Virus record (IMG/VR): IMGVR_UViG_3300010396_000001
Span: 1-64,000 of that record
Direction: 5' to 3' (one strand)
DNA: 64,000 bases
From: a virus
Shown: piece after piece, positions 13,021 to 19,086 of the stretch
Layout of the letters: each line of letters begins with the position of its first letter
Numbering within the stretch: position 1 is the first letter of the stretch
Notes under the pieces: generated by a model
Databases searched by the model: none
What the model was told of the DNA's origin: nothing
What the model saw: the letters and a program-made list of their open reading frames with translations, nothing else
Made by a program: the position numbers and the translations under genes

Positions 13021-13278
13021 GTGCCCGAGATAATCACCAGCTGCCCCTGCCGTCGGCCGCATGAGATGAGCCCCGCCACCTGGTCGGCCTTCCGGCGCGT
13101 GACCAGGGGACTGCCGGAGACCGTGGTCATCGAGGTGAATCGCAGGTCCTGGAAGGTGCCCCGGATCTATATCGCGCTGCACTCCGTGCACGGCGGCGAC
13201 CTGCCGGAGCTGGCCGGGCGCTACGGCTGGGAGGAGCTGGATCCCGGCGAGGCGCAGCCGGACGGCCTGTCCCTGTAG
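13021..13278 (+). CDS. Hypothetical protein, 85 aa
   Basis: GTG start directly after the TAGGCT box. N-terminal CPCRRPHEM suggests a metal site; then a small alpha/beta domain. Ends TAG 13276. Confidence 0.55.
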   Translation: MPEIITSCPCRRPHEMSPATWSAFRRVTRGLPETVVIEVNRRSWKVPRIYIALHSVHGGDLPELAGRYGWEELDPGEAQPDGLSL

Positions 13279-13291
13279 CTGCCATCTTCCT

Positions 13292-13345
13292 GGCAATGTT
13301 TATTGCAGCTTTGTTTGCATCCTGGCGGGAAACCTGACAGGATGA
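13292..13345 (+). promoter_or_regulatory. Leader of the collagen-like gene: AAT-TTTATTGCA box and hairpin
   Basis: A CAATGTTTATTGCA box is followed by TTTGCATCCTGGCGGG and a stem CATCCTG/CAGGATG. The same arrangement, nearly base for base, precedes the secreted protein gene at 14335. The genes themselves differ, so the leader appears to be a shared regulatory unit. Confidence 0.5.
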
Positions 13346-13398
13346 AAGCAACCGGCCAGCATCAGGCGGCCGGCAGCAGCTCCCGGAAGGGGCACGAA

Positions 13399-14160
13399 AT
13401 GATCAGGAAGATCTCCGCAGTCATCGCCGCGGTGGTTGCCACCGTCGGGATCGGCGGCGCCGCCCTGGCCAGCACGGCCAGCACGGCCACCTCGCCGACG
13501 GTCTTCAGCGGCTGTGTCAACACCAGGACCGGCCGCGTGCTCGACAACGTCTTCACCAGCCCCGCCAACTTCAGGCGCTGCCCGTCCGGCAGCTTCGAGG
13601 TGACCTGGAACCAGCGGGGGCTGAAGGGCGCCACCGGAGCGACCGGGGCCACGGGCCCGGCAGGCCCCGCCGGGGCGCCTGGCGCCACGGGTGCCAAGGG
13701 CGACACCGGCTCGCAGGGTCCCTCGGGCGTGGTCTCCACTGGCACTACCGACCTGGGCGGCGTTGCCTCGGTCCCGACCGGGGGCAGCTTCGTCACCAAT
13801 GCCACCGATGTCGGCGAGATCACGCTGGACGCGGGCACCTACCTGCTGAACGTGGACGCCAAGGCTACCCCGCCCTCTGGCGGCACCGGCGCTGTCGAGG
13901 AGTTCCCGCAGTTCTTCGTCTACAACGGTACGCCACTCGCCGACTTCTCCAACGACCTGTTCAACGTCGGCTCCGGCGCGCTGGAAAATGGCGCCAACGC
14001 CAACATCGACAGCTACTTCAGCGGCTCGGGCGAGATCACGCTGAACAGCTTGACCACGCTGCACTTCTACGCCTTCGGCTACAACAGCGACCGGAGCGCG
14101 GGCAGCTACGTCCTGGACGACCTGTCGGTCACGGCCACCCGGCTCAACCCGGCCAGCTAG
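13399..14160 (+). CDS. Secreted collagen-like protein
   Basis: 253 residues. Signal peptide (basic start, hydrophobic 6-27, ALAS). Residues about 75-112 are twelve Gly-X-Y triplets (GATGATGATGPAGPAGAPG onward), the collagen triple-helix repeat, followed by a beta-rich C-terminal domain of about 135 residues similar in look to trimeric C1q/TNF-like heads. Probable trimer exported to the cell surface or added to the virion. ATG 13399 follows GGAAGGGG. Signal peptide is unusual for a virion protein, so a role at the infected-cell surface is favoured. Confidence 0.75.
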   Translation: MIRKISAVIAAVVATVGIGGAALASTASTATSPTVFSGCVNTRTGRVLDNVFTSPANFRRCPSGSFEVTWNQRGLKGATGATGATGPAGPAGAPGATGAKGDTGSQGPSGVVSTGTTDLGGVASVPTGGSFVTNATDVGEITLDAGTYLLNVDAKATPPSGGTGAVEEFPQFFVYNGTPLADFSNDLFNVGSGALENGANANIDSYFSGSGEITLNSLTTLHFYAFGYNSDRSAGSYVLDDLSVTATRLNPAS

Positions 14161-14167
14161 CCACCAC

Positions 14168-14222
14168 GAGACAATCTTTATTGCATTCGGCTTGCATCCT
14201 GGCGGGGAACCTGCCAGGATGC
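14168..14222 (+). promoter_or_regulatory. Second copy of the secreted-protein leader
   Basis: ACAATCTTTATTGCATT, then CTTGCATCCTGGCGGGG and a 9-bp stem CATCCTGGC/GCCAGGATG. Matches the leader at 13292-13345. ATG 14335 lies 110 bases further on. Confidence 0.5.
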
Positions 14223-14334
14223 TGCCTGCACCGCGGAGCAGAGAATGCACCCGGCAGCCACGGAGGGGGTAAGCACCAGCGCGCCAGGGGCGCGCATGAT
14301 CCGCCACATGAACTCTTTCTCGGAGGAAATGCAC

Positions 14335-15201
14335 ATGCGCAAGGCAATCTTCACGCGGCTCGCGGCCCCCGTGGCCGCCGTCGTCGCCGTGCTGGGCTTC
14401 GGGCTGGCCTCGGCCAGCGCCGCGGGCGCGGCCACCGTCGCCGTCCCGAACGCCGTCAGCCACGACACTGCTGGCCTGGCCGGCCAGTACAAGAACAACG
14501 TGGCCAGCGGATGGCGCTACCGCGACGTCAAGACGACCTTCACGGTTACCGCCAACATGGAGCAGCTCGGTAACACGGGCTCCGGGCCGACCGCTGAGTT
14601 CGGTGGCGCGGGCGTCCGACTGTGCGACGCGAACAGCGACAACGGCCAGGGCTTCGGCCTGGATAACGGCGTCATCTGGAATGCCCCTCTGAGCGAGTTC
14701 CAGGCCGCGGTGGGCTTCGGCGATGGCGTGGACGCTACCAGCACCGACCCCGACCCGTGCGTGAGCACGGGTGCGTTCTCAGCCCCGCATGTTTACCCTG
14801 GCAGCGTCAACGCGGCCGGTGTTTCCATCGGGGACAGCATCACCGTGGAGACCTACTACAACCCGAAGACCCACTGGGTGACCTTCACCGTGACCGACAA
14901 CACCACGGGCTTCACCTCCAACCTGCACTGCTTCGCCGGCTACCAGAACTTCTACGAGGCGGGCGTCGGCGTGCTGGATCTGAACGCGAACGCCCTGGTA
15001 GGACCGGCGATCAACCCGATCACGGCCTTCACCGGCTCGCGGGCGACCAACTACGGCGCGAAGTCCGCCGCGACCTCCCTGCTGTCCGACGGCCCGGCTC
15101 CGGGCGCGGTCACGGCCCTGAACGGCTCCAACGTCCCGGTGGTCGTGCCCGGTCCCCTGACCGGCGGATCCGCGTTCTCGATCACGGCCGGCATCAGCTA
15201 A
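14335..15201 (+). CDS. Secreted beta-rich protein, 288 aa
   Basis: ATG 14335 lies 8 bases after GGAGG (an ATG at 14329 is too close). Signal peptide of about 32 residues ending SASAAGA. The mature region is beta-rich with WRYRDVKTTFTVT and GDSITVETYYNPKTHWVTFTVTD, which recalls the jelly-roll sandwich of eqolisin-type (G1) peptidases and related lectin folds; the catalytic Gln/Glu pair could not be confirmed. Two Cys pairs likely. Shares its leader with the collagen-like gene, so both are probably expressed together and exported. Confidence 0.65.
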   Translation: MRKAIFTRLAAPVAAVVAVLGFGLASASAAGAATVAVPNAVSHDTAGLAGQYKNNVASGWRYRDVKTTFTVTANMEQLGNTGSGPTAEFGGAGVRLCDANSDNGQGFGLDNGVIWNAPLSEFQAAVGFGDGVDATSTDPDPCVSTGAFSAPHVYPGSVNAAGVSIGDSITVETYYNPKTHWVTFTVTDNTTGFTSNLHCFAGYQNFYEAGVGVLDLNANALVGPAINPITAFTGSRATNYGAKSAATSLLSDGPAPGAVTALNGSNVPVVVPGPLTGGSAFSITAGIS

Positions 15202-15214
15202 CCCGTCAGCCGGC

Positions 15215-15370
15215 GCTTCCCGGCCTGCCTGTCTCCCGGGAAGCGTCACCAGCCGGGGCCAGGCGAGCATGTTGCCCCCGTGCATGCTGATGGATCACCC
15301 CCCCGATCCTGCGTGGCCCCTTCAGCGGAGCCCGCTCCTGCCGGTGAAAGCCCGGTTCGGAGCGGGCTCC
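15215..15370 (+). terminator. Two terminator-like hairpins
   Basis: Stem 15215-15223 with 15236-15244 (GCTTCCCGG) directly after the TAA, and a 12-bp stem 15327-15338 with 15359-15370 (GGAGCCCGCTCC). Neither has a long T-run. No ORF between them is supported. Confidence 0.6.
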
Positions 15371-15400
15371 GTCCATTTACCGGGAAGACGGCATGCCATT

Positions 15401-15420
15401 CTCCTGGTAATGTTCATTGC
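15401..15420 (+). promoter_or_regulatory. Extended -10 leaderless promoter (TGGTAATGT)
   Basis: TGG-TAATGT then TCATTGC and ATG 15421, giving a 7-base gap. The same arrangement (TGGTAATCT, seven bases, ATG) is at 23699-23715. No Shine-Dalgarno. Confidence 0.55.
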
Positions 15421-15738
15421 ATGCAGGAATCACTGATCGACCCGGCTACCGGTAAGCCCCGGCTGCTGGCCGAGATGTGCTCCACCTGCGTGTTCCGGCC
15501 CGGCAACCTCATGCGGCTGCGACCGGGCCGCCTGAAGGACCTGATCAGGCAGAACACCGGCCCCGAGGCCCAGGGCCTGCACTGCCACCAGACCACCTAC
15601 GGCCAGAACCCGGAGACGGGACTGGCCCTGTGCCGGGGCTTCTACGACCGCTTCGGCCAGCTGGCCAACTTCATCCGCGTCTGCGAGCGGATCGGCGGCT
15701 TCACCGAGGTCGTCCCGCCGGAGGAACATGATGCCTGA
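15421..15738 (+). CDS. Cys-rich conserved actinophage hypothetical protein, 105 aa
   Basis: The pattern MCSTCVFRPGNLMRLRPGRLKDL ... LHCHQT ... ALCRGFYDRF ... RIGGFTEVVPP is of a type seen in actinophages and host genomes (CxxC-FR...CH...CRGFY), probably metal-binding. Leaderless start. Overlaps the next gene by 11 bases. Confidence 0.75.
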   Translation: MQESLIDPATGKPRLLAEMCSTCVFRPGNLMRLRPGRLKDLIRQNTGPEAQGLHCHQTTYGQNPETGLALCRGFYDRFGQLANFIRVCERIGGFTEVVPPEEHDA

Positions 15739-15928
15739 GCCCATGATGATGATGGAATTCCGGCCCGCCGCACCCGCCGGCACCACGCCGATGACCGAGC
15801 ACCTGTGCCCCCGGTTCGGCGTCCGGTACCTGCATCCAGACAGCCCGGACGAGATCCCGATCTGCGGCCACGTGTCCCCGTCCGTGGCCATCGAGCTGGC
15901 CCGCCGCCGCGAGGAAGGCACGTCATGA
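15728..15928 (+). CDS. Hypothetical protein, 66 aa
   Basis: GGAGG precedes ATG 15728 and ATG 15731. Met-rich start (MMPEPMMMMEF), then TEHLCPRFGVRY and IPICGHVSPSVAIELARRR, a likely Cys/His site. ATGA overlap with the next gene. Confidence 0.5.
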   Translation: MMPEPMMMMEFRPAAPAGTTPMTEHLCPRFGVRYLHPDSPDEIPICGHVSPSVAIELARRREEGTS

Positions 15929-16062
15929 GGATCACCCGCCGCGAGAGGCTGCGCCGTCACTGGTGCGCTCTGCGCCGCCGCTGCTTCGAGTGTGACCTGC
16001 GCCGGCCGTTCCACCGGCTGGACTGCTCGCGCATGTTCTTCGGGGATGACGGCCTTGACTGA
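15925..16062 (+). CDS. 45-aa basic Cys protein
   Basis: ATG 15925 in an ATGA overlap. Strongly basic (MRITRRERLRRHWCALRRRCFECDLRR), with CxxxxxCxxC. Might bind nucleic acid. Overlaps the Thg1 gene start by 17 bases. Confidence 0.45.
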   Translation: MRITRRERLRRHWCALRRRCFECDLRRPFHRLDCSRMFFGDDGLD

Positions 16063-16879
16063 CAGCACGGGCCTCGGCGACCGCATGAAACGCTACGAGG
16101 CCTCGACGAGGTTCCGGCTGCCCCGACGTACCTACACGGTCATCCGGGTAGACGGGCGTGCCTTCCACACGCTGCTGCGGGATGCCGACAAGCCCTTTGA
16201 CTATCCCTTCATGCGCATGATGGAGCACACGGCACGGGAACTGTGCGCGGAAATTCCCGGAGCTGTATTCGCTTACGCCCAGTCCGACGAGATTTCTGTC
16301 CTGGTGCATGACTTCTCGTCCATTCACGCCGAGCCGTGGTTCGGCGGGAACGTCCAGAAAATATCCTCGGTCAGTGCCTCTGTTGCCACGATCCATTTCG
16401 CGAGAGCTGTTCTTCCCGGGACGTCCTGGGGCCACCGTGCCGCCACTTTCGACGGCCGGGCGTTCACGATCCCGGACCCGGTCGAGATCGGCAATTACTT
16501 CATCTGGCGCCAGCGTGACGCCGCGCGCAACTCGGTGATGATGGCAGCTCAGGCTCGCTTTTCCCACGCCGAGCTGCAGGGCCTTAACAGCGGCCAGCTC
16601 CAGGAAAAGCTGTATGCCGAGGCCGGGATCAACTGGAACAATTACCCGGCACAGGCCCGCCGCGGCAGCCTCACGGTCAGCCAGGAGTACCGGGTGTCTC
16701 ACGATGATCCTCCGGTCGCGCCGCACATGGCCGGGGACTGCCTGCACCCGCGGACCTGCGTGCGCCACCGGTGGAGCACGCAGGCGGCGCCGGCCTTCGC
16801 GATCGAGCCCGGCAACGTCCTGGCCACGCTGGTCCCGCCCCTGCCGGTGATGCCGGCCCCAGCCGCAGAGGAGAGCTGA
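16046..16879 (+). CDS. thg1: Thg1-type tRNA-His guanylyltransferase / 3'-5' polymerase
   Basis: 277 residues. RVDGRAFH (D36) and YAQSDEISVLV (D81-E82) are the two metal-binding carboxylate motifs of Thg1 with the right spacing, as are the NVQKISSVSASVAT, FDGRAF and DAARNS segments of the palm domain. Enzymes of this family add G-1 to tRNA-His or, in Thg1-like proteins, repair 5'-truncated tRNAs by 3'-5' polymerisation. The last 60 residues are a Pro/Ala-rich extension with CLHPRTCVRHRW. It is rare in phages. ATG 16046 is internal to the preceding small gene; ATGA overlap with the next gene. Confidence 0.9.
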   Translation: MTALTDSTGLGDRMKRYEASTRFRLPRRTYTVIRVDGRAFHTLLRDADKPFDYPFMRMMEHTARELCAEIPGAVFAYAQSDEISVLVHDFSSIHAEPWFGGNVQKISSVSASVATIHFARAVLPGTSWGHRAATFDGRAFTIPDPVEIGNYFIWRQRDAARNSVMMAAQARFSHAELQGLNSGQLQEKLYAEAGINWNNYPAQARRGSLTVSQEYRVSHDDPPVAPHMAGDCLHPRTCVRHRWSTQAAPAFAIEPGNVLATLVPPLPVMPAPAAEES

Positions 16880-17229
16880 TGATCCCCGTCGCCGCCGGAG
16901 TGTATGCCGAGCTGTTCGACCTGACGCCGCTGCCCGGCGGCGGGTTCCGGGTCAAAGAGACCGAGACCCACTGGATCGACATTGTCCCGATGATCTTCAG
17001 CTGGCGGATGGTCACCGTGCCGAAGAACGACCCGCTGACGCGCGAGCGCAGCTGGTGCTACTTCGGGAGGGAGGCCCAGAACTTCATCGCCGCCGTGCTG
17101 GCCGCCCAGGCCTGGGACGGCACCGATGGCACGCGCCCGGAGGGCTGGGACAAGGACCTGCAGACCGGGGAGTACAGCCGCCGGAGCGGCCTAGGTAAGG
17201 AACCAGTTCACGACCCGGCCGCCGGATGA
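16879..17229 (+). CDS. Hypothetical protein, 116 aa
   Basis: ATG 16879 overlaps the Thg1 stop (TGATG). Alpha/beta protein with FSWRMVTVPKNDPLTRERSWCYFGR and AQAWDGTDGTRPEGWDKDLQTGEY; no family recognised, although such W-rich 'EGWDKDL' ends occur in other phage small proteins. Convergently overlaps the next minus-strand gene by 39 bases. Confidence 0.6.
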   Translation: MIPVAAGVYAELFDLTPLPGGGFRVKETETHWIDIVPMIFSWRMVTVPKNDPLTRERSWCYFGREAQNFIAAVLAAQAWDGTDGTRPEGWDKDLQTGEYSRRSGLGKEPVHDPAAG

Positions 17230-17529
17230 CAGCGTGCTGTGGGTCGGGACCGCCGCGGTGACCGGCACGTTCGGCAGCGGGATGGCCGGCTGGCCGGACG
17301 GGGTCACCGTGATGTCCACGACCTGAGGCGTGCCCATGTAGAAGTTCACGGCGCCATTCGGCGTGGTGAACGGGTTGCTCAGCGTCGCCGAGCCAGTCGG
17401 GCCCTGGTACAGCGCTCCCGGCACGGCCGCAGCCCTGCCCGGCACGTTGACCGTCACGCTGGCGCTGGCCAGGGTGGTCTTGCCCGGCATCTTCGCGGCA
17501 TCCAGCACGACCCGCACCCTGCTGCTCAT
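17191..17529 (-). CDS. Fibre-type beta domain protein, lone minus-strand gene
   Basis: 112 residues. Contains SNPFTTPNGAVNFYMGTPQVVDITVTPSG, which matches the N-terminal domain of the fibre at 55354 (TNPFTTPDGNVSFYLDASQRVDLGI). It therefore looks like a single copy of a fibre attachment domain. Starts ATG 17529 after CGGAAG. It is the only virion-like gene here on the minus strand and is tail-to-tail with the upstream gene. Confidence 0.6.
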   Translation of the reverse strand: MSSRVRVVLDAAKMPGKTTLASASVTVNVPGRAAAVPGALYQGPTGSATLSNPFTTPNGAVNFYMGTPQVVDITVTPSGQPAIPLPNVPVTAAVPTHSTLSSGGRVVNWFLT

Positions 17530-17610
17530 GTCGCTTCCGGGCGCTAGGATCCTGACCGGAGCCGGCAGCTGACGGCCCCTGGCCCGCCGGCCGGAACACC
17601 CGGCGGAAAC

Positions 17611-17666
17611 GGACAGTCCCGGTGGGCTTCCCCGCGAGGGGAATCAGGGTTCGATCCCCGTTGTCC
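17611..17666 (+). other. Short tRNA-like fold (degenerate)
   Basis: GGACA (17611-17615) pairs with TGTCC (17662-17666); inside is a TTCCC/GGGAA hairpin and a T-arm-like AGGG-TTCGAT-CCCC. It lacks a D-arm and has a 6-base anticodon-type loop, so it is not a normal tRNA. It lies directly before a second, larger tRNA-like fold. Confidence 0.35.
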
Positions 17667-17670
17667 TGCC

Positions 17671-17779
17671 GGAGCGCGAGGGTAAGCCGGGAAGCGGCCG
17701 ATACCGGTGGCAGCTGGCACTGCCCCGGCCCCGTGCCAGCGGGGGCGGACGGAGGTTCAAATCCTCCTCCTCGCGCTCC
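17671..17779 (+). other. Larger tRNA-like fold with long variable arm
   Basis: An 11-bp perfect stem (17671-17681 with 17769-17779) contains a tRNA-type acceptor GCGAGGG/TCCTCGC with T-A at positions 8-9, a perfect T-arm GGAGG-TTCAAAT-CCTCC (17751-17767), a GGCAG/CTGCC hairpin in the anticodon position with a 6-base loop, and a GCCCC/GGGGC variable arm. Size fits class II tRNAs, but D-arm and anticodon loop are irregular. Could be a decayed tRNA or a tRNA mimic in the leader of the structural operon. Confidence 0.4.
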
Positions 17780-17790
17780 CCGGAAGCAGC

Positions 17791-18144
17791 GTGACCGCGA
17801 TCATCCCGCCGGACAACCGGGCCGCCGGCCAGACCGGGCACCTCGGTGATCACAACAACATCTCCGACGTGCTCACCGCCATGGCCTCGATCCTGGCTGC
17901 CTACCCGTCGCTGGCGATGGGGACCGCCAACCTCGCGGGCGGCACCGTCACCGTCCCGAGCGGCATCGTGACGGCCTCCTCGGTGATCTTCCACGCCCGC
18001 CAGTCACCGGGCGGCACGCTCGGCCAGCTGTCGGTTACCGCGATCATTCCCGGCGTCTCCTTCACCATCACCTCGACCTCGGGAAGCGAGACTTCCCAGG
18101 TCGGCTATCTCATCGCCACCGGCGCGCCGCCTGCCATTCCCTGA
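17791..18144 (+). CDS. Virion-associated beta protein, 117 aa
   Basis: GTG 17791 after CGGAAG. Begins TAIIPPDNRAAGQTGHLGDHNNISDVLTAM, the 'GHxxDHNxxxxxL' segment seen in many phage tail and fibre proteins, then a beta-rich region. First gene of the decoration-protein group. Confidence 0.6.
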   Translation: MTAIIPPDNRAAGQTGHLGDHNNISDVLTAMASILAAYPSLAMGTANLAGGTVTVPSGIVTASSVIFHARQSPGGTLGQLSVTAIIPGVSFTITSTSGSETSQVGYLIATGAPPAIP

Positions 18145-18169
18145 CGCTCGGAAGATGCAGGAGGCTTAC

Positions 18170-18694
18170 ATGACTGCTGTGACCGAAGAGCGCTCGCGAT
18201 ACGTCCCGGTGATGTGCCGGAACAAGATGGCCGGGCCCACCGTGATCGCCTCGGATCCCAAGAGCACCCACGAGGTGATCTTCTCCGGGGCCGGGGCGCC
18301 CGACGGCGGCGATGTCCAGCCGATCCCGGACGAGCTGATCCGCGTGCCGGCGTTCTCGCGGGCGATCTCCCTCGGCATCCTGGAGGTCATCCAGGGCTCC
18401 GACAACGAGGCGGTCCGGGCCGCGCTCCAGGTTCAGTCCGATGCCTTCTGGAAGCGCTCGCAGCAGGACAACGAGACTGCCCTGGCCAGCCTCGACGCGC
18501 CTGCCGACAATGACCTGATCGCCGTGGCCTGCATCGGGCCGGGCACGCGGCCCGGCACCCGGTGCGAGGACACCATCCCGGTCCGGGCCCGCGAGCAGGA
18601 CGCCCAGCCGCCGCTGTGCAGCCGTCACCAGTCCCTGGCCTCCCGGTGCCTGCGCCGGGGCACCGGCCCGTGGGAGCTGGAGGAGCTGGGATGA
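18170..18694 (+). CDS. Hypothetical protein, 174 aa
   Basis: ATG 18170 lies 5 bases after AGGAGG; the ATG at 18155 precedes that site and is rejected. N-terminal beta region, then a Cys/His-rich end (CIGPGTRPGTRCED ... LCSRHQSLASRCLRRG) likely to bind metal. ATGA overlap with the next gene. Confidence 0.6.
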   Translation: MTAVTEERSRYVPVMCRNKMAGPTVIASDPKSTHEVIFSGAGAPDGGDVQPIPDELIRVPAFSRAISLGILEVIQGSDNEAVRAALQVQSDAFWKRSQQDNETALASLDAPADNDLIAVACIGPGTRPGTRCEDTIPVRAREQDAQPPLCSRHQSLASRCLRRGTGPWELEELG

Positions 18695-19086
18695 CCTGGG
18701 CGCCGGGCCGCCCGGACCCGGCGGCCATGATCGACAACTACGACACCTCGGAGACGGCAGGCCCGGATGCGCGCTTCGGCCACGTCGAGCAGGTGTCAGC
18801 CGTCTTTGACGTTGCCCGGGCCGTGGACCTGGCGCGATCGGCGCAGGAGCTGGCCGGGGCCCGCCAGCTCCCGGACATGAGCCACCCGGCTGTCCGGCCG
18901 CTGCTGCCGGACGCCGACCGTCACCGCCGGGAAGCGCTGATAGCCGCTCAGCGGGCCCAGGCGCAGCTGCGGGCCCGCGGGCTGGCGGTGGACCCGCAAA
19001 GCGGCCAGGTGCAGCGCCTGGCGCCGCCCGCGGCCCCTCCGGCAGCGGGCACGGGCACGATGCTGGCAGTGGATGAGGAGCCATGA
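18691..19086 (+). CDS. Hypothetical protein, 131 aa
   Basis: ATG 18691 in an ATGA overlap. Helical, Ala-rich; middle helix RREALIAAQRAQAQLRARG and Pro/Ala tail. Coupled to the large virion protein that follows (ATGA overlap at 19083), so it may be its chaperone or partner. Confidence 0.55.
   Translation: MTWAPGRPDPAAMIDNYDTSETAGPDARFGHVEQVSAVFDVARAVDLARSAQELAGARQLPDMSHPAVRPLLPDADRHRREALIAAQRAQAQLRARGLAVDPQSGQVQRLAPPAAPPAAGTGTMLAVDEEP

Noticed and set aside
13620-13735. DNA repeat or CRISPR-like array
   Set aside because: The repetition is the Gly-X-Y codon pattern of a collagen-like gene; no CRISPR array was found anywhere.
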